A stretch of 64,000 bases of DNA, taken from assembly GCA_036231565.1 (NCBI GenBank), contig JAZAHA010000018.1:27127-91126 (forward strand). The letters run 5' to 3'. The position numbers were made by a program, and so were the translations under genes. The notes under the pieces are model-generated. The model was not told the DNA's origin. It ran no database searches and saw only the letters and a list, made by a program, of their open reading frames with translations. The DNA is from Maricaulis sp036231565. GTDB lineage: Bacteria > Pseudomonadota > Alphaproteobacteria > Caulobacterales > Maricaulaceae. This document shows, piece after piece, positions 1-13,415 of the stretch (position 1 is the first letter of the stretch; every line of letters begins with the position of its first letter).

Positions 1-44
1 GAAAAAATCTGATAGTGCATCGGAACTCATAAGGGGATCGAGCG

Positions 45-857
45 ATGAGCGAGACCGTGTTTCCGGCCGGAGACCTGATGAAAGGCAAGCGCGGGCTTGT
101 CATGGGCGTGGCCAACAAGAACTCCATCGCCTGGGGCATTGCCCAGCAGCTGGCAGCCCAGGGCGCAGAACTGGCCTTCTCCTACCAGGATGATGCGCTG
201 GAACGGCGTGTGCGTCCGCTGGTGGAAAGCCTGGGCGAGCCCTTCATGATCAAGGCCGACGTCACCGACGACGCCTCGATGGATGCCTGCTTCAAGCAGC
301 TGGAAGACAAGTGGGGCACGATCGACTTCCTCGTCCACGCCATTGCCTTTGCCGGCAAGGACGAGCTGGTCGGTTCCTTCACCGAGAACACCACGCGTGA
401 AGGCTGGCGCCGGGCCATGGAAATCTCGGCCTTCTCCTTCGTCGATGCCGGCAAGCGCGCCAGCCATCTGATGCCGAATGGCGGATCGATGGTGACGCTG
501 ACCTATCTCGGCTCCGAACGCGTCGTGCCGTCCTACAATGTCATGGGCGTTGCCAAGGCCGCGCTGGAAGCCTCCACGCGCTACATGGCCCGCGATCTGG
601 GTCCGAGCGGCATCCGCGTCAACGCGCTGTCGGCCGGCCCGATGCGCACCCTGGCCATGGCCGGCATCTCCGGCGGCAAGGCGCTGATGAAAACCGGCCG
701 GGAATGGTCGATGATGAAGGAAGACACGCGGATGGAAGGCGTCGCCGGTGCCGCGCTCTATCTTCTCTCCGATCTGGGCCATTCCTGCACAGGCGAAACC
801 CTGCACGTCGACGCCGGCTTCCACGCCGTGGCGGTGCCGGACATCCCGGACGAGTAG
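45..857 (+). CDS. fabI: Enoyl-[acyl-carrier-protein] reductase FabI
   Basis: Cytosolic enoyl-ACP reductase of type II fatty acid synthesis; it reduces the trans-2 double bond of enoyl-ACP with a nicotinamide cofactor in the last step of each elongation cycle. The 270-residue protein is a short-chain dehydrogenase of the FabI class. The nucleotide-binding stretch GVANKNSIAWGIA lies at about residues 21-33. Tyr154, Tyr164 and Lys171 give the FabI Tyr-Tyr-Lys set with Y-x6-K spacing. An AAGGGG ribosome site sits eight bases before the ATG. A hairpin terminator follows directly, so the gene looks monocistronic. Length and motifs are ordinary for the family. Confidence 0.97.
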   Translation: MSETVFPAGDLMKGKRGLVMGVANKNSIAWGIAQQLAAQGAELAFSYQDDALERRVRPLVESLGEPFMIKADVTDDASMDACFKQLEDKWGTIDFLVHAIAFAGKDELVGSFTENTTREGWRRAMEISAFSFVDAGKRASHLMPNGGSMVTLTYLGSERVVPSYNVMGVAKAALEASTRYMARDLGPSGIRVNALSAGPMRTLAMAGISGGKALMKTGREWSMMKEDTRMEGVAGAALYLLSDLGHSCTGETLHVDAGFHAVAVPDIPDE

Positions 858-880
858 TCCGCCTCCGCCAGACTATCCGC

Positions 881-916
881 AAAACCCGCGACGCCCGGTG
901 TGTCGCGGGTTTTTCT
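881..916 (+). terminator. Intrinsic terminator after fabI
   Basis: An 11-base perfect stem (882-892 with 902-912, sequence AAACCCGCGAC and its complement), a nine-base loop and a run of T ending in TTTTTC. It lies 25 bases after the fabI stop and matches the standard rho-independent form. Confidence 0.85.
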
Positions 917-1049
917 TTGGCGGGCTTTCCTTCACCCCCTATCTGCGCAAGTCTGAGGACAAGCCACGACGGAGCGCGTTATCGCCCTGTTTTCCGGCCT
1001 GAGCGGCTCGCCCGGTCCGAAATCGGCCTGGAACCGCATTACTGCGCAC

Positions 1050-2560
1050 ATGGAACCGCCCGTCTTTTTCGGCGCGGCAGGGCTGGTGATCGGCTTTGTG
1101 GTCTTTGGCGCCGGCTTCACCGACACAGCCGCGTCGGCCTTCGAGGCCGCACAGGCGTGGACCACACGGACGTTCGGCTGGTGGTATATGCTGGCCGCCA
1201 CGGGCCTCTTGGTGTTGAGCATCTTCCTGCTTTTCTCCCCGGCCCGGCATGTACGCCTGGGCGGCAGGGACGCAACGCCCGACTTTTCCCGGCTCAGCTG
1301 GATGGCGATGCTGTTCGCCGCCGGCATGGGCACGGGTCTTGTCTTCTGGTCCGTCGCCGAGCCGCTGACGCACTACATGCAGGCCCGGCCCGGGCTGGAG
1401 TCCCGGACCCCGCAGGCCGCGGGCGAAGCGATGCGGCTGACTTTCTTTCACTGGGGGCTGAATGCCTGGGCCATCTACATCGTACTGGGGCTGGCGATCG
1501 CCCTGCTGCACTTCAATCGCGGCCTGCCGCTCGCCCCGCGGAATATCCTGGAGCCCGTGTTCGGCCGGGCCGTGATGAAGGGCTGGGCCGGTCACACCGT
1601 GGACATTCTGTGCACCGTCGGCACCCTGCTTGGCGTTTCCACCTCGCTTGGCCTCGGTGCCATGCAGATCAATACCGGGCTCGAGCGCTTCCTGGGCTGG
1701 CCGGTCTCCCTGACCGTCCAGAGCCTGCTGGTCGGCGTCATCACGCTGCTGGCGACGATCTCGGTGGTCGCGGGCCTGTCCAGAGGGATCCGGCGGCTGA
1801 GCCGCTTGAACATGATCGCTGCGCTCGGTCTCATGGCCTTCGTGTTTGCCGCCGGCCCGACGGGCCGTATCCTGGAAAGCCTCGTCACGTCGGGCGGCCT
1901 CTACATCCAGTCCCTGCCGCGCTCGACGCTTTTTGTCGACTTCGTGCGCGAGAATGACTGGCAGGCGGACTGGACGCTGTTCTACTGGGGCTGGTGGATA
2001 TCCTGGGCGCCCTTCGTCGCCGTCTTCCTGGCGCGAATATCCCGCGGGCGTACGGTAGGCGAATTCATAGTGGGCGCGCTGATCGTGCCCAGCCTGGCAA
2101 CCTTCGCCTGGCTGGCCGTTTTCGGCACGAGCGGTCTCGACCTGGCCCTGAGCGGCGATACAGAACTGGCCCGGCGCATTGTCGAGGAACCGGCCATCGC
2201 GCTTCACGCCCTGCTGGAAACCCTGCCGCTCGCCCCCGTCAGCATGGCCCTCGCAACCGGGATCATCCTGATCTTCTTCGTGACGAGTTCGGACTCGGGC
2301 TCCTTCGTGGACGATATGGTCACGTCCGGTGGAGATCCGGACCCGCCGCGGGCCCAGCGTGTCTTCTGGGCTGTCAGCGAGGGGGCCGTCGCCATCACCC
2401 TGCTGCTGGCCGGAGGCCTGTCGGCTATCCGCAACGCATCGATCGCGCTCGGCCTGCCGATGTCCTGCATTCTGGTTCTGGCCGCGATCGCCCTGGTGCG
2501 GGCCCTCGGCCGTCAGGAAGGCGCCCGGCGGCCCCGTGCGGGGCCGCCGGATGCTTCATC

Positions 2561-2564
<4 letters not shown>
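1050..2564 (+). CDS. BCCT-family secondary transporter (betaine/carnitine/choline type)
   Basis: Inner-membrane secondary transporter of the betaine-carnitine-choline family, which moves quaternary ammonium or related zwitterions with Na+ or H+. About twelve hydrophobic segments are visible. The BCCT signatures are present: GMGTGLVFWSVAEP near residue 90 and the long motif beginning FYWGWWISWAPFV near 311, followed by ARISRGRTVGEF. Substrate cannot be read from sequence. The ATG at 1050 has no ribosome site, and the reading frame stays open back to a stop at 954 with protein-like coding but no ATG, GTG or TTG. A GGAG lies at 971-974. The true start may be upstream on a rare codon. The stop overlaps that of the convergent peptidase gene by CTAG. 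Confidence 0.93.
2525..2550. terminator. Strong GC hairpin between convergent genes
   Basis: A perfect 11-base stem with a four-base loop (CCGGCGGCCCC, loop GTGC) inside the last codons of the BCCT gene and just beyond the stop of the convergent peptidase gene. There is no T run on either strand. It may slow or stop polymerase from both sides, but could simply be GC-rich coding sequence. Confidence 0.4.
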
Positions 2565-5014
<2,450 letters not shown>

Positions 5015-5100
5015 GACTATCTCCCCGTATCCCGATCGATGAGGGGGAGAATAGGGCGAACAGGCTGTCCGGTCGCTGAAAATTCCGTAATGTTCGATCT

Positions 5101-6282
5101 TCAGCGCACCCGCCACCTCAGCCCCATGACGGGCCGCAGGGGCAAAATGCGGCGCACGATCTCATAGCCCGCCACACAACCTGCCGACGTGGCCCCGGCA
5201 AGGATGGCAAACTCGACCCAGACATTCAGACCCATCGGCGCGATCCAGTAGCCGGTGAGCACGGTGATCGTCTGGTGCAGGATGTAGTAGGGGAAGATCG
5301 CGTCGGTGAGATAGCGGCGCACGGGACCGTCGCCATTGAGATAGCGGCGGGCCAGACCGATCAGCGCCAGAATGGCCAGCCAGGCGTAGAGGATGCGGCC
5401 CAGGCGGAAAATCCAGCTCAGCCAGGCCTGTCCCTCCCAGTCGGCCTCCGGACGCCCCAGCCCCCACCAGAGCGCGGCGGCGTAGAGGGCGCAATAGATC
5501 AGGGCCGGAACCAGGATCCGGTCAGCGGCACGCCAGAAAACCTCATTCTTCGCAACGGCGTAGCCGATCAGAAGGATGGTGAAGCGATGGGCGTGATTGG
5601 CCCAGTCCCAATAGAGATTATGGGTGGTGGGGAAATGCGGTTCCAGGAAAATCCGGTAGGCCCAGAAGGGCAGGACGGGGATGAGGGCGAGCAGGAGCAA
5701 ACCCGTCACGGGACGGTTCAATACCTGCAACATACGGGCAACAAAGCCGTCGCACAGGCCCCTCATAAGCGGCACAAAGGGTGACAGTATGAGGCAGTAG
5801 ACGAAGAGGTAGACAACGTACCAGAGATGGTTCCACGTCGGCACTTCTATACCACCGATTTCCCACCCGAGGATATATCGCGGCCAGAAGGCGAGAAGCC
5901 CCTCCTCGATCACGCCCGCCTGACGCAGCTGCGCCCAGGTCTGGGGCATGACGATGACGATCATGCCGAACACGATCACCGGCAGGAGACGCCCCGTCCG
6001 GTCGAGCGCAAACCGGCCGGCGCCGAGCTTGTCGGAGAGGTAGCGGATCGCCACGCCGGAAATGAAGAAGAGCAGGGCCAGCCGCCAGGGATTGAGCAGC
6101 AGCATGGCGTAGACGGGACCGTCATTGGCCTGGGGGCTCTTCACATGCCAGTCCCAGGGCACGAAGAACATGCCGACATGGTAGAAGATGAGCAGGCCGA
6201 AGGCGATGATCCGCAGCCAGTCGAGATCGTGGCGGCGGGTAGAAGCGGTCCGGGATGCGGCAGGATGGGAGAGCGGGGTCAT
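5101..6282 (-). CDS. Membrane acyltransferase (acyltransferase family 3)
   Basis: Integral-membrane acyltransferase of the acyltransferase-3 family (OpgC/OafA type), which adds acyl groups to glycans or other envelope molecules. The 393-residue protein has about ten hydrophobic segments. It opens with the family motif DLDWLRI followed by a conserved YH in the first membrane segment (about residues 19-35), then FISG near 75 and HLWY near 153. The acceptor cannot be told from sequence; OpgC-like succinylation of glucans is one option. The gene lies 86 bases upstream of the S9 peptidase gene on the same strand and is divergent from the LytTR regulator gene, with 173 bases between them. Confidence 0.9.
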   Translation of the reverse strand: MTPLSHPAASRTASTRRHDLDWLRIIAFGLLIFYHVGMFFVPWDWHVKSPQANDGPVYAMLLLNPWRLALLFFISGVAIRYLSDKLGAGRFALDRTGRLLPVIVFGMIVIVMPQTWAQLRQAGVIEEGLLAFWPRYILGWEIGGIEVPTWNHLWYVVYLFVYCLILSPFVPLMRGLCDGFVARMLQVLNRPVTGLLLLALIPVLPFWAYRIFLEPHFPTTHNLYWDWANHAHRFTILLIGYAVAKNEVFWRAADRILVPALIYCALYAAALWWGLGRPEADWEGQAWLSWIFRLGRILYAWLAILALIGLARRYLNGDGPVRRYLTDAIFPYYILHQTITVLTGYWIAPMGLNVWVEFAILAGATSAGCVAGYEIVRRILPLRPVMGLRWRVR

Positions 6283-6455
6283 GGCGGTATCCTTTCGCCG
6301 CCAGACTGCATGGCTCGCGCGATCGCCCCAGCGGTGCGGGACGATATCCGGACCGGCGGGGTGAGCGACTGCAGCGCGGGGACGGGCGGCGGCGGTCCGG
6401 GATGAGCGGCGCGCCTGCCTCTTGCGCCGGGCGCGTACAGGGGCAAGAACACGGC

Positions 6456-7304
6456 ATGACCCGGACCGAACGCCAGATCGAGGATGGGGCCGACCGGCGC
6501 GTTGCGCTGTATGCGGGCCTGTTCACCTATGCCATGACACTGGGCCATCTGGCCGTCAATTCGGCGTCCAAGCTGACCGATTTCGAACGCGTCGGGCGCG
6601 AGCTCGCGCCCGCGTTTTCCTGGTTCATCGAGGCGACCAGCGTCGTCTACATCCTGCTGCTCTTCATCGGCCTGATACTGCTGGAGCGGCGCTTCCCGCT
6701 GGCCTCGACCCGCTGGACTGTCGCCATCCCCGTCCATATCGCCGGCGTGCTGGGCTATGCGACGATCCACATCTTCGCGATGGCCTGGACCCGCGAGGCG
6801 CTGGCCCCGCTCCTGTTCGGCGTCGACTACCGTTTCTTCGAGGACCCGGTGCGCGAATTCGTCTACGAGCTGCGCAAGGACGTGCTGACCTATGCCACGC
6901 ATTTCCTCGTCCTGTCCGGCTTCCGGGCGATCGAGACGCACCGGATGGAGGCGATCGGTGCACGGGCGGAAGCGCGCCAGACGCACCGGCTGACGCTGAA
7001 ATGCGGCGGGCGGATCATCCGGCTGGAAGCGGACCGGTTCGACAGTGCCCGGGCGGCCGGAAACTATGTGGAAGTGCACACACCGGCCGGCGAACATCTG
7101 GCGCGGATCACCCTGTCGGAGCTGGAAAAACAGCTGACGGAAGCCGGCATCGACGCGGTGCGCGTACATCGCTCCTGGCTGGTCAATCGCGCCCGGATCG
7201 CCGAGATCGCGCCGACCGGCGAAGGCGATGTCGCCATCACGCTGGAGAGCGGCGCGCGGATCCCCGGCAGCCGCCGCTATCGCGACAGGCTGGCCGCAGC
7301 CTGA
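6456..7304 (+). CDS. Membrane-anchored LytTR-family transcriptional regulator
   Basis: DNA-binding regulator with four predicted membrane segments in its N-terminal half (roughly residues 14-40, 48-72, 78-100 and 130-150) and a C-terminal LytTR domain (about 172-282) containing NYVEVHT and VHRSWLVN. This layout suggests a membrane sensor that binds promoters without a separate kinase. I chose the ATG at 6456, which has AGGGG twelve bases upstream; an alternative ATG at 6402 would add 18 residues. The gene is divergent from the acyltransferase gene, so control of that gene is a reasonable guess. Its 3' end overlaps the next, opposite gene by 28 bases. Confidence 0.85.
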   Translation: MTRTERQIEDGADRRVALYAGLFTYAMTLGHLAVNSASKLTDFERVGRELAPAFSWFIEATSVVYILLLFIGLILLERRFPLASTRWTVAIPVHIAGVLGYATIHIFAMAWTREALAPLLFGVDYRFFEDPVREFVYELRKDVLTYATHFLVLSGFRAIETHRMEAIGARAEARQTHRLTLKCGGRIIRLEADRFDSARAAGNYVEVHTPAGEHLARITLSELEKQLTEAGIDAVRVHRSWLVNRARIAEIAPTGEGDVAITLESGARIPGSRRYRDRLAAA

Positions 7305-7747
7305 GCCCGCGCCGCGGCGCGGAACAGGGCGGCCGCCCCCAGGAAAGCGCCGGCAAAGATCACGGTCACGCCGATCAGGCTCTGCGGCCAGGACGGCGAG
7401 CCGCTGCCCATCCCGCCCAGCCAGGCGATGAGGCCGATCAGCACCTGCGCCCCCGCCATCAAGGCCAGGGTGAGCGCCATGCCGGCAGCCCTGAGCCGGG
7501 CCATGACAGCCCCGCCGAGGCCAATCGCCAGCACGGCGGCATACATCAGATTGGCCGCATTGCTTTGCGACCCGATGATGCCGACAGCGCCATTGATCCA
7601 GATCAGCGCCAGAACGGACAGAAGCGCGAGGAAGGCCGCAGCCCGGTAGGCCAGCTGACCGCTGGTCTTCAGCGCGATGGCCGCGCCGAAGACAAAGCCC
7701 GCCAGCAGGGTCGCCGCGGCCGCATAATCCCCGAAACTCCAGTCCAT
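7277..7747 (-). CDS. Small four-helix membrane protein of unknown function
   Basis: A 156-residue protein with four strongly hydrophobic segments (about residues 8-26, 36-56, 64-82 and 88-110) and a further one near 124-145. No catalytic motif or known family was recognised. It is convergent with the LytTR gene and overlaps its last 28 bases, and lies upstream of the outer-membrane barrel gene on the same strand, 78 bases away. Codon use looks like its neighbours. Probably a real inner-membrane protein; function unknown. Confidence 0.7.
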   Translation of the reverse strand: MDWSFGDYAAAATLLAGFVFGAAIALKTSGQLAYRAAAFLALLSVLALIWINGAVGIIGSQSNAANLMYAAVLAIGLGGAVMARLRAAGMALTLALMAGAQVLIGLIAWLGGMGSGSPSWPQSLIGVTVIFAGAFLGAAALFRAAARAQAAASLSR

Positions 7748-7825
7748 TTTTCAGTCTTTCCCCTCCGGCTGGACAGCCACGATAGCAGACCCTGCCGCGG
7801 GTCTGTCCAGCCATCGGGTCACAGA

Positions 7826-9151
7826 TCAGAACCGCGCCTTGATACCCACGATGCCGACATTGGACTGGACGCCGGACAGGGAGACGTCCTGGATGCCGAC
7901 GAAGGGCTGGAAACCGTCATTGAAGACGTATTCCACGCCCAGATCGAGCTGCGGCGTGAGGTGCATTTCCAGGCCGAGCACGTGCTGGAAGGCCTCGTCG
8001 AACTCGGTATTGTCCGGGCCGAGCGTGGTGTGGGAGAAGACCGCGCTGAGATCGGTGTCATAGCCCAGCAGCTCGGTGCGATAGCGGCCCATCACGGTGA
8101 GCGCATCGAGATGGCGGTTGCCGTCGAAAGCCTGGCCGGTATCCGTGTTGAAGGCGGTCGCCGACCAGACATCGGTCGAGCGGGTGTATTCCACAGCGAG
8201 GTCGTAGCGCGGCGTGGTGTATTCCGCGGCGATATCCCACAGGCCGGTCCGGTATTCGATATAGACCAGCGGCGGACGCGGCGCGTTCGGCGGCGAGAAA
8301 CGGTCGACGGCCTGCACCGTGTGGGCGGTGAAGTTGTTGTTGTAGATCGTGTCGTGCAGATAGCTGGCCGACACGCGCAGGGCCCGGTCGTCGCCCAGAT
8401 CGAAGCGGCGTTCGGCCTTGAGGGCGTAATTCGTGCCCAGACCGCCATCCCGGTCCATGGTGAAGCCGACGCGCAGCATGCGCTCGCCGGTCGCCGCCGT
8501 GGCGGACACGCGCCAGGTATCGGCGATATAGCCCAGCTCCAGCACCGGCTCGTCGGCCAGGGCCCAGAAGAAGTGCTGGTTGATGGAGTGGGTGAAGGGG
8601 TTGTAGCCGAACTGCTCGCCGAAATCGATCGTCTTGCGGCCATAGGCCAGATAGCCGCCGAACACATCGAGATTACCCAGGACGGCATAGTATTCGCGCG
8701 TCTGGAACTGGTTCTGGTCGCGCGTGAAGGTGACTTCGGAATACTCGGTGTGCACGAAACCGGTCAGCCAGTTGCCCACGGCGCCGGTGAAGGTCAGGCC
8801 GGCCGCATTGATCACGAAATCGGAGTTTTCCTCGCCGGAGCCGTGCTGGTCGGGAAAGCGGTTGAGGATCGGGAATTTGCCGGCCGTATCCGTGGTTTCG
8901 TGGAAATAGGCGCCCTTGAAGAAACCGCCCAGGGTCAGCGTGTTCGCATCGATCCGGCCGGACTGGCGCGCGCGCAGCAGAAAGGCGACATCCTGGGTCA
9001 GGCCTTCCTGGGTGTCGGCCAGTTGCGCGGTGAGCGCCGGGTCGACCCGGATATGCCGGCCCAGAGCCGTGTATTCGACTTCGCGTTCCTGCGCCGAAAC
9101 GGCACCACTCGCAGCCGCCAGAGCGGCCGACGCCAGAAGGATTGCTTTCAC
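7826..9151 (-). CDS. Outer-membrane beta-barrel protein, porin-like
   Basis: A 441-residue exported protein with a signal peptide (residues 1-20, cleaved near AVSA-QE), many alternating amphipathic strands and a C-terminal phenylalanine (KARF), the hallmark of proteins assembled by BAM. It resembles porin-like barrels such as the LbtU type, but the fit is by general pattern only. The start codon is GTG, preceded by AAGGGG about ten bases upstream. A possible promoter and an operator-like palindrome lie between this gene and the pnp terminator, so it is probably transcribed alone. Substrate is unknown. Confidence 0.85.
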   Translation of the reverse strand: MKAILLASAALAAASGAVSAQEREVEYTALGRHIRVDPALTAQLADTQEGLTQDVAFLLRARQSGRIDANTLTLGGFFKGAYFHETTDTAGKFPILNRFPDQHGSGEENSDFVINAAGLTFTGAVGNWLTGFVHTEYSEVTFTRDQNQFQTREYYAVLGNLDVFGGYLAYGRKTIDFGEQFGYNPFTHSINQHFFWALADEPVLELGYIADTWRVSATAATGERMLRVGFTMDRDGGLGTNYALKAERRFDLGDDRALRVSASYLHDTIYNNNFTAHTVQAVDRFSPPNAPRPPLVYIEYRTGLWDIAAEYTTPRYDLAVEYTRSTDVWSATAFNTDTGQAFDGNRHLDALTVMGRYRTELLGYDTDLSAVFSHTTLGPDNTEFDEAFQHVLGLEMHLTPQLDLGVEYVFNDGFQPFVGIQDVSLSGVQSNVGIVGIKARF

Positions 9152-9166
9152 TGATACGTCCCCTTT

Positions 9167-9181
9167 CGGCGTGACACGCCG
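9167..9181. promoter_or_regulatory. Palindrome in the 5' leader of the barrel gene
   Basis: A perfect seven-base inverted repeat around one central base (CGGCGTG-A-CACGCCG), overlapping the upstream side of the ribosome site of the barrel gene. It could be a repressor operator or a small leader hairpin affecting translation. Confidence 0.4.
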
Positions 9182-9205
9182 AGAATTACCGGAAAAGAGA
9201 TCGGG

Positions 9206-9233
9206 TTATTATCAGCTCGCCGGAGCGGCGCAA
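9206..9233 (-). promoter_or_regulatory. Possible promoter of the barrel gene
   Basis: On the minus strand, TTGCGC (9233-9228) and TAATAA (9211-9206) are separated by 16 bases, about 55 bases before the GTG start. The location after the pnp terminator suits a promoter, but the match to the housekeeping consensus is moderate. Confidence 0.35.
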
Positions 9234-9275
9234 GCTGCGCTTGCCGCATAAATGATACTGACTTTACAGTGTGTT

Positions 9276-9315
9276 GAAATAGAAACGCCCCCGCAGGCGG
9301 AACCTGCGGGGGCGT
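9276..9315 (-). terminator. Intrinsic terminator of the rbfA-truB-rpsO-pnp operon
   Basis: A perfect 13-base stem (9285-9297 with 9303-9315, ACGCCCCCGCAGG and complement) with a five-base loop. Read on the minus strand it is followed by TTTCTATTTC. It sits 27 bases after the pnp stop. Confidence 0.88.
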
Positions 9316-9342
9316 CTCGTTCCAGTCGGGATGAAGCGGGCC

Positions 9343-11472
<2,130 letters not shown>

Positions 11473-11501
11473 ATCGTCTTTCGTACGGATGTGGTCGCGG
11501 A

Positions 11502-11771
11502 TCAGCGGCGCAGACCCAGCTTCTCGATAAGCGCCGTATAACGCGCTTCGTCTTTCTTCTTCAGGTAGTCGAGAAGCCGGCGACGCTGGGAAACCATTTT
11601 CAGAAGGCCGCGACGCGAGTGGTTGTCCTTCTTGTGGCTCTTGAAGTGCTCGGTGAGGTTGGCGATCCGTTCGGTCAGGATAGCCACCTGGACTTCGGGC
11701 GAACCCGTATCCGTGTTGCCGCGAGCATTGTCTTTGATGAGCGCGGTCTTGCGCTCTTGCGTAATCGACAT
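11502..11771 (-). CDS. rpsO: 30S ribosomal protein S15
   Basis: Primary 16S rRNA-binding protein of the 30S platform. The 89-residue sequence is full length for S15, with the conserved DTGSPEVQVAILTERI and SHKKDNHSRRGLL segments. A clear AGGAG ribosome site precedes the ATG. It sits between truB and pnp, the usual order. Just upstream the mRNA can form a CCCC-GGGG hairpin spanning the truB stop; in other bacteria S15 represses its own translation through leader structures, but whether this hairpin does so here is unknown. Confidence 0.97.
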   Translation of the reverse strand: MSITQERKTALIKDNARGNTDTGSPEVQVAILTERIANLTEHFKSHKKDNHSRRGLLKMVSQRRRLLDYLKKKDEARYTALIEKLGLRR

Positions 11772-11804
11772 CGTGTTCTCCTAAAACTCGTTATGTCGCC
11801 CCGG

Positions 11805-12761
11805 TCACGGGGTGAGGTTGAAAACGCGCCAGGGCTGGAATTTTCCGGCTCTGGCGTCGCCGATCGCGACTGCCTGGTCCTTGCAGGTCGCCAAAGCCGA
11901 GAAGCTGCAGTCCCGACCCGCAATCGAGAGCGGGCGTCGCTGCGTTTTCAGCTCTTGCGCCTGACGCGGGAGCAGGACGATCGAGCGTCCTTGCTTCAAT
12001 TGGAAGGCTTCCTCCTCGGTCACGGCCAGGGCCGGGATGTCGTCCAGCGCGGTCTGAACCGGGAGCAGAGCTTCCGAAGCGGCGCCCTTATGAGCCATTT
12101 CTTCCAATACGTCCAGTCTTGTGGATTCAGCCTCATCGAAACGGCCGACCCGGATCCGGCGCAGCGCCGCCACATGGCCCTCCGTACCCAGCGCGAAGGC
12201 CAGATCGCGGGCCAGGGAACGCACATAGACGCCCTTGCCGCAGCGCATCTCCAGCACCGCCATATCCGGCGAGGGACAGTCCATCAGGCTCAGCGCGGAG
12301 ACGTGCACCTGGCGCGCCTCCAGCTCGACCGTCTCGCCGTCGCGAGCGAGGTCGTAGGCGCGCTCGCCATCCACCTTGATCGCCGAATAGACCGGCGGCA
12401 CCTGTTCGATATCACCGATGAAGCCGCCCAGCGCCGCCTCGATCGCCGCCCGGTCCGGGCGCACATCCGACGTGGCGACAATCTCGCCCTCGGTATCCAG
12501 CGTGTCGGTGCGCTCGCCCCACTTCACCGTGAAGCGGTAGATCTTCTCGCCCTCGACGGCGAAGGGCACGGTCTTGGTCGCCTCGCCCAGCGCGATCGGC
12601 AGCAGGCCGGAGGCCAGCGGGTCGAGCGTGCCGGCATGGCCCGCCTTCTTCGCATTGAAGATGCGGCGGACGGCCGAGACGGCCTGGGTGGAGGTCATGT
12701 CGAGCGGCTTGTCCAGGACGATCCAGCCATGGACGTCCAGCCCCTTGCGGCGACGGGCCAT
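11805..12761 (-). CDS. truB: tRNA pseudouridine-55 synthase TruB
   Basis: Cytosolic enzyme that makes pseudouridine 55 in the T-loop of tRNAs and also helps tRNA folding. The 318-residue protein has the TruB motif GHAGTLDPLASG with the catalytic Asp47, the following GEATK segment and the RCGKGVYVRSLARDLA motif. The ATG at 12761 has AGGAG nearby. It lies 33 bases upstream of rpsO and 67 bases downstream of rbfA on the same strand, in standard operon order. Confidence 0.96.
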   Translation of the reverse strand: MARRRKGLDVHGWIVLDKPLDMTSTQAVSAVRRIFNAKKAGHAGTLDPLASGLLPIALGEATKTVPFAVEGEKIYRFTVKWGERTDTLDTEGEIVATSDVRPDRAAIEAALGGFIGDIEQVPPVYSAIKVDGERAYDLARDGETVELEARQVHVSALSLMDCPSPDMAVLEMRCGKGVYVRSLARDLAFALGTEGHVAALRRIRVGRFDEAESTRLDVLEEMAHKGAASEALLPVQTALDDIPALAVTEEEAFQLKQGRSIVLLPRQAQELKTQRRPLSIAGRDCSFSALATCKDQAVAIGDARAGKFQPWRVFNLTP

Positions 12762-12828
12762 ATAAATCTCCTTCTTGCGCCGGGGATCGGACCCGGATGC
12801 TCAAGAGCGGTCTGAAAGGGCGGCGAGG

Positions 12829-13251
12829 CTATTCCTCTTCGTCGCCCGGATGATCGTGTTTGAGGTCCTGCCTGACCTGCGGCCGCGACAGCAATTCGTC
12901 GACATGGCTGGCCGTGTCGAAACTGTTGTCGGGATGGAAGTTGAGCTGCGGCGTGAACTTCATGTCGATCTCGCGTCCCAGCTTGCCGCGCAGATAGCTG
13001 GCGGCACGGTTGAGCGCCGCGGCCAGACGCACCTGGTCGCCCTGGCCGAGCGGCGCGACATAGACTTTCGCCTGGCGCAGATCGGGGCTGGGCCGCACCT
13101 CGGTGACCGAGATCAGCACGCCGTCCAGATCCGGATCGCGCAGCTCCTCGCGGGCGAGAATGTCGACCAGCGCATGACGGATAAGCTCACCCGCGCGCAG
13201 CTGGCGCTGCGAGGGGCCCTTGGTTTCGTTGCGATGCTGATGCCTGGCCAT
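12829..13251 (-). CDS. rbfA: 30S ribosome-binding factor RbfA
   Basis: Late 30S maturation factor that binds near helix 1 and helix 44 of 16S rRNA and is needed for growth in the cold. The 140-residue protein has the KH-like RbfA fold with RQLRAGELIRHALVDIL, DPDLDGVLISVTEV and the C-terminal LNFHPDNSFDTASHVDELL, then an acidic tail. I chose the ATG at 13251 because GGAG lies six bases upstream and the length fits; the frame stays open to 13413. It heads the rbfA-truB-rpsO-pnp operon, separated from infB by two opposite-strand genes. Confidence 0.93.
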   Translation of the reverse strand: MARHQHRNETKGPSQRQLRAGELIRHALVDILAREELRDPDLDGVLISVTEVRPSPDLRQAKVYVAPLGQGDQVRLAAALNRAASYLRGKLGREIDMKFTPQLNFHPDNSFDTASHVDELLSRPQVRQDLKHDHPGDEEE

Positions 13252-13285
13252 GACGCGCTCCATCGGTTCGGGTCCGGGGCGCGGG

Positions 13286-13314
13286 GGTTTACGCCTCTTG
13301 CCGCGATGATGCAA
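13286..13314 (-). promoter_or_regulatory. Likely promoter of rbfA operon, sharing its -35 block with the rimP promoter
   Basis: On the minus strand TTGCATCATCGC starts at 13314. Taking TTGCAT (13314-13309) as -35 and TAAACC (13291-13286) as -10 gives a 17-base spacer. The same 12-base block with the same 17-base offset to the -10 lies before rimP (20257-20229). Position, about 35 bases before the rbfA ATG, is suitable. Confidence 0.55.
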
Positions 13315-13415
13315 GGCATGCGCCCGGCTTTGCGGGGCGGCGGCTCGCAAAAGCGTGAATGGCCGCGCCCGGGCGCCGCGTCTAGTCTCGCTCATCCCTT
13401 GGGAGGAAGACACAG

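Noticed and set aside
704..1957. Long open frame on the plus strand overlapping fabI and the BCCT gene
   Set aside because: It is an arginine/proline-rich out-of-frame reading of two well-supported genes; GC-rich DNA gives many such frames.
12780..12796. T-arm-like hairpin CCGGG-TCCGATC-CCCGG between rbfA and truB, suggesting a tRNA
   Set aside because: The loop lacks the TTC of a T-loop, and only 67 bases are available, with no acceptor, D or anticodon stems. It is a chance hairpin.
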